Source: DAOUKH01 sp965219875
GTDB lineage: Bacteria; Chloroflexota; Dehalococcoidia; SHYB01
DNA length: 64,000 bases
Reading direction: 5' to 3'
Assembly (NCBI GenBank): GCA_965219875.1
Contig: CBDCOW010000003.1
Location: 868,001 to 932,000, forward strand
This document shows, piece by piece, positions 49,191 through 59,172 of this stretch (within the stretch, counting starts at the first letter, position 1; each line of letters opens with the position of its first letter). A program made the position numbers and the translations under genes. The notes beneath the pieces are model-generated. The model searched no databases, had not been told where the DNA came from, and saw only the letters and a program-made list of their open reading frames with translations.

Positions 49191-52100
49191 ATGTTGCTTT
49201 CGACACTGTTGTCCCTGAAACCTGGATATTTGGGCATCGCCGCGCTGGGCGTGATAGGAGCCCTGGCGGCCATCCCCATCGTCCTGTCCGACGACATGCC
49301 GTGGGTGGCGGTCAGCTTCGAGCGGGACACCTACTCCGTCGCTGAGGGAAACAGCGTCACGGTGAGGGTGAATCTCAGCGTTGCCCCGGAGCGGCAGGTG
49401 GTGATCCCCATCACCAAGGACAACCAGGGCGGCGTGAGTGATTCGGACTACTCCGGCGTGCCCGCCACCGTCACCTTCGAGAGTGGGGAGACTGCGAAGA
49501 GTTTCACCTTCTCCGCGCCCCAAGACATGGTGGACGATGACGGCGAGTCGGTCCTGCTGGGCATCGGCTCCAGTCTGCCTACGGGGGTGACTGAGGGGAC
49601 CACCGACGAGACCGACGTCTTCATCATCGACGATGACGGCATAGGGGTGACGGTGCCCCCGGCGACACTGGCAATCGGCGAGGGCGGCAGCAAGACCTAC
49701 ACCATGGCGCTGACCTCTCAGCCCACCGCCGACGTCACCATCACGGTCACCGTCCCCAGCGCCTCCGACGTATCTGTCGACAAGACGACGCTTACTTTCA
49801 CCACCTCCAACTGGGACGACGAGCAGACCGTGACCGTGTCGGCCGCCCAGGACGAGGACGCGCTGGACGAGACCGCCACCATCACCCACTCGGTGACCTC
49901 CACCGACAGCGACTACGACGGCATCCGTGCGGGCAGCATCGACGTGACCGTCACCGACGACGAGGACATCCCGGTGACGGTGACCTTCGGGCAGGCCGAC
50001 CACACGGTCGCCGAGGGGAGCGCGGTCACGGTGAGAGTCACGCTCAGCGAGGACCCCGAGCGGCAGGTGGTCATTCCCATCACCAAGAGTGAGCAGGGCG
50101 GCATTACCTCCGCCGATTACTCGGGCGTACCCGACAGCGTCACCTTCGAGAGCGGCGACACGGAGAAGTCCTTCATCGTCACGGCGGCCCAAGACGCGTT
50201 GGACGACGACGATGAGTCGGTGACCGTGGGCTTGGGGACCCTGCCAAACGCGGTAACCGCCGGCGCCGTCGAAGAGACCACCGTCTCCATTACCGACGAT
50301 GACGTGCCATCAGTCACTATCCGCTTTGAACAGTCTTCCTATTCCCTCGACGAGGGCGACGACGTCACGGTGAAGGTCATCCTCAGCCACGATCCTGAGC
50401 GGCAGGTGGTCGTACCCATCACCAAGAGTGAGCAGGGCGGGGCGAGCAGCGACGACTACTCCGGCGTGCCCGGCAGCGTGACCTTCGAGAGCGGGGAGAC
50501 GGAGAAGTCCTTCACCTTCACCGCAACCCAAGACATGGTGGACGATGACGGAACGGGCGACGGCGAGTCGGTGCAGGTGGCCTTCGGCACACTGCCCTCG
50601 GACGTCAGTGCCGGTACCCCGAATAAGACCGCCGTCGCCATCATCGACGACGACGGTGCAGGGGTGACGATCTCCCCGACCAGGCTGAGCATTAGCGAGG
50701 GCCGCAGCAGGACCTACACCGTGGTTCTGGCCTCAGAACCCACGGCCAACGTCACCGTCACGGTCACGGCTCCCAGCGGCTCCGACATATCCGTCGACAA
50801 GCGCGGCCTGTCATTTACCCCGTCCAACTGGGACGACGATCAAGTCGTATCGGTATCGGCCGAACAAGACTTCGACGGATCGGACGACACCGCCACCATC
50901 ACCCACTCGGTTACCGCCGCCGGCAGCGACTACAGCGGCAAACCTGTGGCTAGCGTCAGCGTGACCGTTGTTGACGACGACGACGTGCGGGTGAAGGCGA
51001 ACTTCGAGCAGGCTGCCTACAGGGTCACCGAGGGTAGCTCGATCACGGTTGAGGTCACCCTCAGCGAGGACCCGGAGCGGCAGGTGATCGTCCCCATTAC
51101 CACCAGCGGCCAGGGCGGCGCGACCGACGACGACTACTCGGGCGTGCCCGACAGCGTCACCTTCGAGAGCGGGGACACCGAGAAGTCCTTCACCTTCACC
51201 GCCGTCCAAGACAAGGCGGACGACGATGGCGAGTCGGTGAAGCTGGACTTCGGCACCCTGCCCAAGGCGGTTACCGGCGGCACGACCGACGAGACCACCG
51301 TCACCATCACCGACGACGACCCAACCATCATCGCTAGGGACGAGGAAACACCGGTCGTCGCGAAGGCCCCTGACGTGCCCGTGAAGGTAAGCTTCGAACG
51401 TACCGGCTATACGGTCGTCGAGGGATACACGGTGACCGTCACGGTCACCTTGAGCAAGGATCCCGAGCGGCAGGTGGTTATCCCCATCACCAAGACCGAG
51501 GAGGGCGGTCTAACGTCCGCCGACTACTCGGGCGTGCCCGACACCGTCATCTTCAACAGCGGGGACACGTCGAGTTCGTTTACCTTCACGGCGACTCAGG
51601 ACCAGCTGCAGGACGATGATGAATCGCTGCGGCTGGACCTCGGCAGCCTGCCCGACGCGGTCACCGCCGGCACCCTTAAGGTGACCACCATCTCCATCAT
51701 CGACGACGACGGTCCAGTCAGGGTCGTGCCGGTGACGGTGAGCTTTGAGTCCGACATCTACTCCGTTGACGAGGGGAGTCGGGTCGGGGTCAAGGTCATG
51801 CTCAGCGCGGACCCGGGGCGGCGGGTGGTGATCCCTCTCACGAAGACCGAGTACGGCGGCATTACGCCCTCCGACTACTCGGGTGTGCCGTCCCAAGTGA
51901 TCTTCGAGAGCGGAGAGAGAGAGAAGTCCTTCGACTTCTTGGCGACCGAAGACATGCTGGACGACGACGAAGAGGCGGTCGCACTGGCCTTCGGTTCATC
52001 GCTGCCCGACTCGGTGACCAAGGGGGCGAGGGACCAGACGATGGTCAACATCAAGGACAACGACGGCGTCGGTGTCAGGGTCTCTCCCACCAGACTGACC

Positions 52101-55100
52101 ATCGATGAAGGGGAGGACGACACCTACACCGTCGTGCTGAACTCCCAGCCCACCGCCGACGTCACCGTCACGGTCGGCACTCCCACCGACCCCGACGTAT
52201 CCGTCAACGAGACGACGCTTGCCTTCACGGATTCCACCTGGGACGACCCGCAAACCGTCACCGTTTCCACCGTCCACGACCAGGACGCCGCTGACGACAC
52301 CGCCACCATCTCCCACTCGGTTACCTCCACGGACGGCGACTACAACGGCATCACCGCGCGGAGCGTCAGCGTGAAGGTGGTCGACGACGAGGAAGTCCCG
52401 GTGACGGTGAACTTCGGATCCGCCACCTACTCCGCGAACGAGGGGGGCACGGTCAGGGTGACGGTGACGCTCGACGAGAAACCCGAGCGAGAGGTCGTCA
52501 TCCACATCACGAAGAGCGAGCAGGGTGGCGCGAGCAGCTCGGACTACTCGGGCGTGCCCGCCACCGTCACCTTTAGGAGCGGGGACACGGCGAAGACCTT
52601 CACCTTCTCCGGGCTCCAAGACAACATCGACGACGACGGCGAGTCGGTGCTGCTGGGCTTCGACGCAACGCTGCCGAACGCGGTCACCGCCGGCACGACC
52701 AGCGAGACCACCATCTCGATCAACGACGATGACGGCGTCGGCGTGATGGTAGCGCCGACGACGCTGACCATCGGCGAGGGCGGCGACGAAGAGTACACCG
52801 TCGTGCTGACCTCCGAGCCCACCGCAAATGTCACCGTCACCATCTCCAAGTCCGGCAGCTCCGACGTATCTGCCAACAAACGGACGCTCACCTTCACCGA
52901 CTCCAACTGGGACGACAGGCAAACGGTCACCGTATCCGCCGACCAGGACACCGACGCGGTCGACGACACCGCCACCATCACCCACTCGGTTACCTCCACC
53001 GACAGCGACTACAACGGCATTAGCGCGGGCAGCGTCGGCGTCAAAGTCACCGACGACGACGACATCCCGGTGACGGTCAGCTTCGATCAGGCCACCTACC
53101 CCGTTGGCGAGGGTGAACAGGTGACCGTGACGGTGACGCTCAGCAAAGACCCTGAGCGGCGCGTGGTTATCCCCATCACCAAGATGGAACAGGACGGCGC
53201 AACCAGCGTCGACTACTCCCGCTTGCCCGCCAACGTGATCTTCGCAAGCGGGGACACGGAGGAGTCCTTCACCTTCTCCGCCGTCCAGGACACGGTGGAC
53301 GACGACGGCGAGTCGGTGAAGCTCGGCTTCGGAACGCTGCCCAACGCCGTAACGGAGGGGACGCACAACGAGGCCACCGTCGCCATCACCGACGACGACA
53401 ACCCGTTCGTCAAGGTGAGCTTCGAGCTCGCCACCTACTCCGTTGACGAGGGCAGCACGGTCGACGTCAAGGTGATTCTGAGCGCCGATCCCGAGCGCCA
53501 AGTGGTCATCCCCATCACCAAGACCGACCAAGGCGGCGTGAGTAGCACCGACGACTACTCCGTGCCCGCCGATGTAACCTTCGCGAGCGGCGAGATGGAG
53601 AAGACCTTCACCTTCACCGCCACCCAGGACACGGTGGACGACGACGACGAGTCGGTGCTGCTCAGCTTCGGCTCACCGCTGCCAAACAGAGTCAGTGAGG
53701 GAACCACGGACGAGACGACGGTCGCCATTAACGACGACGACGACCCGTCTGTTGAGGTCAGCTTCAAGGAGTCCGGCTACTCCGTCGACGAGGGCGACGA
53801 GGTGACAGTGACGGTGACGCTGAGCACTGATCCCGAGCGGCTGGTCATCATCCCCATCACTGCGAGCGACCAGGGCGACATCAGCAGCGCCGACTACTCC
53901 CCCTTGCCCCCCAACGTGACCTTCCAGCCTGGAGAGACGGAGGTGACCTTCACCTTCACCGCGCTCGAGGACACGCTGGACGACGATGACGAGTCGGTGC
54001 TGCTGGGCTTCGACACCAGTCTGCTGGACCGAGTCGACGAGGGCACCACCAACGAGACCACGGTCGTCATCAACGACGACGACGTTCCGTCCGTCACGGT
54101 CAGCTTCGGGCAGGCCGCGCACACCGTGCCGGAAAGTGACGATACGAGCACCACCGACGTGGCGGAAAACGAGGTGACGGTGACGGTGACGCTGAGCGCC
54201 GATCCTGAGCGCCAGGTCATCATCCCCATCACGACGAGCGAGCAGGACGGCGCTACCAGCGCCGACTACTCGGGCGTGCCCGACACCGTGACCTTCGAGA
54301 GCGGTGAGGAGGAGCAGACCTTCACCTTCACCGCCGTGCAGGACACGGTGGACGACGACGGTGAGTCGGTGAAGCTGGGCTTCGGGACGCCACCCGACGA
54401 CGTGACGGCTGGGACGACCGACGAAACGACCATCTCCATCACCGACGACGACGACCCCATCGTCACGGTGAACTTCGGCAAGGCTGCCTACTCCGTCGAC
54501 GAGGCGAGCACGGTGACGGTAACGGTGACGCTGAGTGCCGATCCTGAGCGGGAGGTGGTGATACTCATCACCAAGACCGACCAGGGCGGCGTGAGCAGCA
54601 CCGACGACTATTCGGGCGTGCCCGAAACCCTCACCTTCCCGAGCGGCGACACGGAGGAGACCTTCACCTTCACCGCGGCCACGGACAATATCAACGACGA
54701 CGGCGAATCGGTGAAACTGAGCTTCGACCCCAGCCTGCCCAACAGGATCAGCGGGGGCACCACGGACGAGACAACCGTCAGCATCAATGACGACGACGGC
54801 GCCGGAGTTACGGTCTCCCCCGCCTCGCTGACCATCGGCGAGGGCGACGACGACGAGTACACCGTGGTGCTGACCTCCGAGCCGACGGACGACGTCATCA
54901 TCACCATCACCATCACCGTCCCCAGCGGTTCCGACATATCTGCTAACTCCCCGGCTAACACCCAGACCCTTACGTTCACCGACTCCACTTGGCAGGACGA
55001 GCAAACGGTCACCGTATCCGCCGGCCAGGACGACGACCACCTGGACGACACCGGCACCATCACGCACTCGGTTACCTCAACGGACACCGACTACAACGGC

Positions 55101-58100
55101 TTCAGCGCCGGCAGCGTCAAGGTGAAGATCACCGACGACGAAGACGTGCCGGTGACGGTGAACTTCGAGGAAGCCGACTATGCGGTCGCCGAGGGTGGCA
55201 CGGTCACGATCAAGGTGACCCTCAGCGAGGACCCTGAGCGGCAGGTGATCATCCCCATAACTACGACCGAGCAGGACGACGCGAGCAGCGACGACTACTC
55301 GCCCGTGCCCGGCACCGTGACCTTCGAGAGCGGCGACACGGAGCAGACCTTCGCCTTCACCGCCACCCAGGACACGGTGGACGACGACGACGAGTCGGTG
55401 CTGCTGGGCTTCGACTCAACGCTGCCCAACGCGGTGACGGCGGGAACCACCAACGAGGCGACCGTCGCCATCAACGACGACGACGTGCCGTCCGTTGAAG
55501 TCTTCTTCGAGTTCGACACCTACTCCGTTGACGAGGGTGACGATGTGACCGTCAAGGTGAAGCTGAGCGCTGATCCTGAGCGCCAGGTGATCATCCCCAT
55601 CATGAGGACCCACCAGGGTGACGCGAGCACCTTGGACTACTCGCCCGTGCCCGGCACCCTCACCTTCGAGAGCGGGGACACGGAGAAGACCTTCACCTTC
55701 ACCGCAACCCAGGACACGGTGGACGACGACGGCGAGTCGGTGCTGCTGGGCTTCGACTCACCCTTGCCGACCGGAGTCAGTGAGGGCACCCCCAGCGAGG
55801 GAACGCCCAACGAGGCCACCGTCTCCATCAACGACGACGACGTGCCTCCCGTCACGGTGAGCTTCGAATTCGACACCTACTCCGTTGACGAGGGCGACAC
55901 GGTCGACTACAAGGTGAAGCTGAGCGCCGACCCTGAGCGGTTCGTCATCATCCCCATCACCGTGAGCGAGGACGGCGCTACGAGCGCCGACTACTCGGCC
56001 CCGCCCCCCAATGCGAGCTTCTTCCCCGGGGAGACGGAGGTGATCTTCACTTTCGCCGCGACCCAGGACACGGTCGATGACGACGGCGAGTCGGTGAAGC
56101 TGGGCTTCGACACCAGTCTGCTGGATCGAGTCAGTGAGGGGACCACGAACGAGACCACGGTCAGCATCAACGACGACGACGTGCCGTCCGTGCAGGTCAG
56201 CTTCGAGTCGGACACCTACTCCGTGACCGAGGGGAGCACGGTGACGGTCAAGGTGAAGCTGAGCGCCGATCCTGAGCGCCAGGTCATCATCACCGTCACG
56301 GCGAGTGAGCAGGGCGGCGCCGACACCTCAGATTACTCCGGCGTGCCGGTCGACGTGACCTTCGAAAGTGGAGAGACGGAGCAGACCTTCACCTTCACGG
56401 CCGAGCAGGACACGGTGGACGACGACAACGAGTCGGTGCGGCTGAGGTTCGACTCCAACCTGCCCGACCAAGTCAGTGAGGGGCTCACCAACAACGAGGC
56501 GACCGTCAGCATCGACGACGACGACGTGCCGTCCGTCGAGGTCAGCTTCGAGCTAGCCACCTACTCCGTCAACGAGGGGAGTACGGTTGAGGTCAAGGTG
56601 AAACTGAGCGCCGACCCCGAGCGGCAAGTCATTATCCCCATCACCACGAACGAGCAGGATGGCGCGAGCAGCAACGACTACTCTCCCATGCCGGACAACG
56701 TGACCTTCCAGTCCGGGGAGACGGAAGTGATCCTCGACTTCATCGCCACGAGCGACAGTCTGAACGACGACGGGGAATCGGTGAAGCTGAGCTTCGGTTC
56801 CCAGCTACCTGATCAGGTGGACCCCGGGACACCCGACGAGACGACCATCTCCATCAACGACGACGATGGCGCGAGCGTGAAGGTCACCCCTACCTCGCTC
56901 ACCATTACCGAGGGAAGCAGCCAGGGCTACACGGTGGTGCTGACTTCCCAACCCACGGCCAACGTCACGATCACGGTGACCCCACCGTCCAACCCCGACG
57001 TGTCCGTCAACAAGACGACGCTCACCTTCACCGCGGACACCTGGGACGACGAGCAGACGGTCACCGTATCCGTTGCCCACGACACCGACGCGCTGGCCGA
57101 AACCGCCACCATTACCCACTCCGCGGCGTCCACGGACACCGACTACGACGGCATCAGCGTGGGCAGCGTCAACGTCACCGTCATCGACGACGAGACCGAA
57201 GTCAGCTTCGGTTCGGCCATGTACATGGCCACCGAGGGCGGCGAAGACGCCACGGTCACCGTGCACCTGAGCCAGCCGGCCCCGGTGCGGCTAGTCATTT
57301 CGATAACCGAGGAAGGGAAAGCTGGAGCCACCAGTGACGACTGGTCCGGTGTACCGGCTACGTTGACCTTCAACGTCGGAGAGGACGTGAAGTCCTTCAC
57401 CGTGGTCGCCACCGACGACAACATCGAAGACAGCGGCGAGAAGGTGGAAATCGGTTTCGACTCACCGCTGCCCACCGGAGTCATCCTCGGAGATCCGGAT
57501 ACGACCATGGTCACCCTGTCAAACGCCGAGTGCGACAACCTCGCCACCGAGATGATCATCCTAGACGAACTAGGCGAGATCACCCAAGCGGGCGAAAAGG
57601 ACTTCTGGACCTTCGACCCAGATCCCTACCGCCACTACATCATCGAGGTCATCGGCGTGGACGGTCGCGACATGCTGGGACGGGACACGCATCCCGGCGA
57701 TCTTACCCTTGCGGACCCCGAACTCATCTCTGTTAGGGCCGTGGAAGGGCCGGAGGGGTCGGAATACAGCCCGTTCATCTCAGACGCCGGATACGGGCAG
57801 AATAGCAATGGCGGCTGGTGGTGGAGCGGCCCCGGTCCCTTCCGGATCGAGGTTGGAGGAAGCGGCGGCACCGGCACCTACCAGATCAAGGTCCGCGTCA
57901 ACAACATCTGCGCCATGAGGGACGGCGAGCGGTTCTATCCCTGGGCCGGCGGGCCTGACGGCTATGACATGGACCAGGTTGGAGACACGAGCACGTGGCA
58001 CACCCTGCGCACCGTTCCGGTTTGGCACAACGGTTATGGCCCGAGCGGCGGCTTCCTCGGCGACAACAATGGCGACGGCGAGGAACGCGACGAGGACTGG

Positions 58101-58367
58101 TTCAAGGTCGAACTCGACCAAGGCTACGAGTACACGATAGAACTCTGGTCGGCCACTGACGTTCCAGCAAAGTTCCAGGCGACCCAGCTCAAGATCGTCG
58201 GAATCTACGACAACAACGGGACGCTGATCGCCGGCACTTCCAGCTCCAGCGGAAATCACGTCAGTGTCGACTTCCGGCCGACCAGCACGGGTGTCTACTA
58301 CGTCGCCGTGGGTTACGAGGGCCAGGACGGCCTGTACGACATCGACGCGACAGGGACTGAAGTTTAG
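49191..58367 (+). CDS. Giant Calx-beta repeat surface protein (about 3058 aa)
   Basis: An exceptionally long acidic protein. Residues ~8-34 form a hydrophobic signal or anchor. Then come 18 Calx-beta modules, recognised by (V/I)xVSFExxxYSVxEG, LSxDPERQVVIPIT, DYSGVPxxVTF and ES(V/L)xLxF, ending in DDD. Six copies of a second ~95-residue module (SPTxLTIxEG, YTVVLTSQPTADVTVTV, LTFTxSxWDDxQTVTVS, ITHSVTSTDSDYNG) follow Calx modules 1, 3, 6, 7, 12 and 17, always where the junction reads DDDGxGV or DDDGASV. Residues ~2776-3058 hold two non-repeat beta domains resembling PPC domains (GEKDFWTFDPDPYRHYIIEV; DEDWFKVELDQGYEYTIEL). Calx-beta domains bind Ca2+ and mediate adhesion. No sortase or other anchor motif is seen at the C-terminus. 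Confidence 0.88.
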   Translation: MLLSTLLSLKPGYLGIAALGVIGALAAIPIVLSDDMPWVAVSFERDTYSVAEGNSVTVRVNLSVAPERQVVIPITKDNQGGVSDSDYSGVPATVTFESGETAKSFTFSAPQDMVDDDGESVLLGIGSSLPTGVTEGTTDETDVFIIDDDGIGVTVPPATLAIGEGGSKTYTMALTSQPTADVTITVTVPSASDVSVDKTTLTFTTSNWDDEQTVTVSAAQDEDALDETATITHSVTSTDSDYDGIRAGSIDVTVTDDEDIPVTVTFGQADHTVAEGSAVTVRVTLSEDPERQVVIPITKSEQGGITSADYSGVPDSVTFESGDTEKSFIVTAAQDALDDDDESVTVGLGTLPNAVTAGAVEETTVSITDDDVPSVTIRFEQSSYSLDEGDDVTVKVILSHDPERQVVVPITKSEQGGASSDDYSGVPGSVTFESGETEKSFTFTATQDMVDDDGTGDGESVQVAFGTLPSDVSAGTPNKTAVAIIDDDGAGVTISPTRLSISEGRSRTYTVVLASEPTANVTVTVTAPSGSDISVDKRGLSFTPSNWDDDQVVSVSAEQDFDGSDDTATITHSVTAAGSDYSGKPVASVSVTVVDDDDVRVKANFEQAAYRVTEGSSITVEVTLSEDPERQVIVPITTSGQGGATDDDYSGVPDSVTFESGDTEKSFTFTAVQDKADDDGESVKLDFGTLPKAVTGGTTDETTVTITDDDPTIIARDEETPVVAKAPDVPVKVSFERTGYTVVEGYTVTVTVTLSKDPERQVVIPITKTEEGGLTSADYSGVPDTVIFNSGDTSSSFTFTATQDQLQDDDESLRLDLGSLPDAVTAGTLKVTTISIIDDDGPVRVVPVTVSFESDIYSVDEGSRVGVKVMLSADPGRRVVIPLTKTEYGGITPSDYSGVPSQVIFESGEREKSFDFLATEDMLDDDEEAVALAFGSSLPDSVTKGARDQTMVNIKDNDGVGVRVSPTRLTIDEGEDDTYTVVLNSQPTADVTVTVGTPTDPDVSVNETTLAFTDSTWDDPQTVTVSTVHDQDAADDTATISHSVTSTDGDYNGITARSVSVKVVDDEEVPVTVNFGSATYSANEGGTVRVTVTLDEKPEREVVIHITKSEQGGASSSDYSGVPATVTFRSGDTAKTFTFSGLQDNIDDDGESVLLGFDATLPNAVTAGTTSETTISINDDDGVGVMVAPTTLTIGEGGDEEYTVVLTSEPTANVTVTISKSGSSDVSANKRTLTFTDSNWDDRQTVTVSADQDTDAVDDTATITHSVTSTDSDYNGISAGSVGVKVTDDDDIPVTVSFDQATYPVGEGEQVTVTVTLSKDPERRVVIPITKMEQDGATSVDYSRLPANVIFASGDTEESFTFSAVQDTVDDDGESVKLGFGTLPNAVTEGTHNEATVAITDDDNPFVKVSFELATYSVDEGSTVDVKVILSADPERQVVIPITKTDQGGVSSTDDYSVPADVTFASGEMEKTFTFTATQDTVDDDDESVLLSFGSPLPNRVSEGTTDETTVAINDDDDPSVEVSFKESGYSVDEGDEVTVTVTLSTDPERLVIIPITASDQGDISSADYSPLPPNVTFQPGETEVTFTFTALEDTLDDDDESVLLGFDTSLLDRVDEGTTNETTVVINDDDVPSVTVSFGQAAHTVPESDDTSTTDVAENEVTVTVTLSADPERQVIIPITTSEQDGATSADYSGVPDTVTFESGEEEQTFTFTAVQDTVDDDGESVKLGFGTPPDDVTAGTTDETTISITDDDDPIVTVNFGKAAYSVDEASTVTVTVTLSADPEREVVILITKTDQGGVSSTDDYSGVPETLTFPSGDTEETFTFTAATDNINDDGESVKLSFDPSLPNRISGGTTDETTVSINDDDGAGVTVSPASLTIGEGDDDEYTVVLTSEPTDDVIITITITVPSGSDISANSPANTQTLTFTDSTWQDEQTVTVSAGQDDDHLDDTGTITHSVTSTDTDYNGFSAGSVKVKITDDEDVPVTVNFEEADYAVAEGGTVTIKVTLSEDPERQVIIPITTTEQDDASSDDYSPVPGTVTFESGDTEQTFAFTATQDTVDDDDESVLLGFDSTLPNAVTAGTTNEATVAINDDDVPSVEVFFEFDTYSVDEGDDVTVKVKLSADPERQVIIPIMRTHQGDASTLDYSPVPGTLTFESGDTEKTFTFTATQDTVDDDGESVLLGFDSPLPTGVSEGTPSEGTPNEATVSINDDDVPPVTVSFEFDTYSVDEGDTVDYKVKLSADPERFVIIPITVSEDGATSADYSAPPPNASFFPGETEVIFTFAATQDTVDDDGESVKLGFDTSLLDRVSEGTTNETTVSINDDDVPSVQVSFESDTYSVTEGSTVTVKVKLSADPERQVIITVTASEQGGADTSDYSGVPVDVTFESGETEQTFTFTAEQDTVDDDNESVRLRFDSNLPDQVSEGLTNNEATVSIDDDDVPSVEVSFELATYSVNEGSTVEVKVKLSADPERQVIIPITTNEQDGASSNDYSPMPDNVTFQSGETEVILDFIATSDSLNDDGESVKLSFGSQLPDQVDPGTPDETTISINDDDGASVKVTPTSLTITEGSSQGYTVVLTSQPTANVTITVTPPSNPDVSVNKTTLTFTADTWDDEQTVTVSVAHDTDALAETATITHSAASTDTDYDGISVGSVNVTVIDDETEVSFGSAMYMATEGGEDATVTVHLSQPAPVRLVISITEEGKAGATSDDWSGVPATLTFNVGEDVKSFTVVATDDNIEDSGEKVEIGFDSPLPTGVILGDPDTTMVTLSNAECDNLATEMIILDELGEITQAGEKDFWTFDPDPYRHYIIEVIGVDGRDMLGRDTHPGDLTLADPELISVRAVEGPEGSEYSPFISDAGYGQNSNGGWWWSGPGPFRIEVGGSGGTGTYQIKVRVNNICAMRDGERFYPWAGGPDGYDMDQVGDTSTWHTLRTVPVWHNGYGPSGGFLGDNNGDGEERDEDWFKVELDQGYEYTIELWSATDVPAKFQATQLKIVGIYDNNGTLIAGTSSSSGNHVSVDFRPTSTGVYYVAVGYEGQDGLYDIDATGTEV
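49300..57530 (+). repeat. Intragenic array of 24 homologous modules
   Basis: The ~8.2-kb stretch encodes 18 Calx-beta modules of ~300 bp and six second-type modules of ~280-310 bp. Some non-adjacent modules share unusual segments (for example modules 10 and 15 both read TSLLDRV(D/S)EGTTNETTV; 9 and 17 both read SFELATYSV), indicating past recombination or gene conversion within the array. Confidence 0.85.
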
Positions 58368-58578
58368 TCGCCGCCTAGCCGGCCCCGGCCCGAGCCCCCA
58401 ACTTGGCCGACAGCAGGTGGTGCCGTCGTCCGCGTAAGCGGCGCGTCCGTCTCCAGGAACGCCCGTGAAGCGAACACTTTGACCGCCCGTGGGGAAGAGC
58501 CGGGCGGCGCGCCGCCGCCTATGCTATTCTGTCGCCTCCGAAGCCGCAGATGGCGAACGAACACAGGCCCTGACCCTC

Positions 58579-59097
58579 ATGCCACGCGCCCGCACCGACA
58601 TCGGGACCGCGAAACGCTTGGACGCCGAGGTGTTCGGCGAGCCGGGGAAGCGCACCTTTCGCATCGTGGTGGAGGCCGAGAAGGGCGTCGCCTCCGTTTG
58701 GATGGAAAAGGAGCAGTTCTCCGCGCTGGCACTCTCCGTCAAGAGTTACGTCAAGCAGTTGAGCGAGGAACAGCGCAAGGCCGCCGTCCCGCCGCCGGAG
58801 ACGTCGTCCGCCGAGCCCGCCTTCGACTTCAAGACGACGAGCCTCGGCCTCGTCTTCGACGAGACGAGTTGCCGCTTTGGCGTGATCGCCTTTGACGAGA
58901 CCGACCGCGGCAAGCAGACCGGCACGATGATGTGGTGGGCGACGCTCAGCCAGGCCGAAGCCATGGCGGATGCTGCGCTCGAAATCATCTCCTCGGGCCG
59001 CCCGATCTGCGACCTCTGCCACCGCCCCAAAGACCCGGAGGGCCACATGTGCCCTCACACGAACGGCCACCGCGGCATCCAGGAAGACTTCGAATAG
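58579..59097 (+). CDS. DUF3090 family protein
   Basis: 172 residues matching the DUF3090 pattern: GEPGKRTFRIVVEAEKGVASVWMEKEQFSALA at the start, a central beta-rich domain (FKTTSLGLVFDETSCRFGVIAFDE), and a C-terminal zinc-ribbon-like end CDLCHRPKDPEGHMCPHTNGH. The function is unknown; the family is common in Actinobacteria and Chloroflexi, where it often neighbours phosphatase or mycothiol-related genes, none of which occur here. The start ATG 58579 fits the family N-terminus. The 58368-58578 gap upstream has only weak promoter-like sequence (TATTCT preceded by TGC near 58523). Confidence 0.8.
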   Translation: MPRARTDIGTAKRLDAEVFGEPGKRTFRIVVEAEKGVASVWMEKEQFSALALSVKSYVKQLSEEQRKAAVPPPETSSAEPAFDFKTTSLGLVFDETSCRFGVIAFDETDRGKQTGTMMWWATLSQAEAMADAALEIISSGRPICDLCHRPKDPEGHMCPHTNGHRGIQEDFE

Positions 59098-59107
59098 GCC
59101 TTCCTAG

Positions 59108-59162
59108 AGACTCACGCCCTCCTCCCGTAGGGGCGCCCCTTGTGGGCGCCCGCTCCTCCTAG
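59108..59162. repeat. Dispersed palindromic intergenic repeat block
   Basis: CTCCCGTAGGGGCGCCCC, then TTGTGGGCGCCCG and CTCCTCCTAGGG, the same block seen at 28270-28310 and inside the units at 1-578. It lies in the 75-bp gap between convergent genes and could act as a shared terminator. Confidence 0.6.
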
Positions 59163-59172
59163 GGCAGAGCAG

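Noticed and set aside
49300..57530. CRISPR-like or minisatellite array
   Set aside because: The periodicity is that of protein modules in one open frame; divergence is mostly at the codon level.
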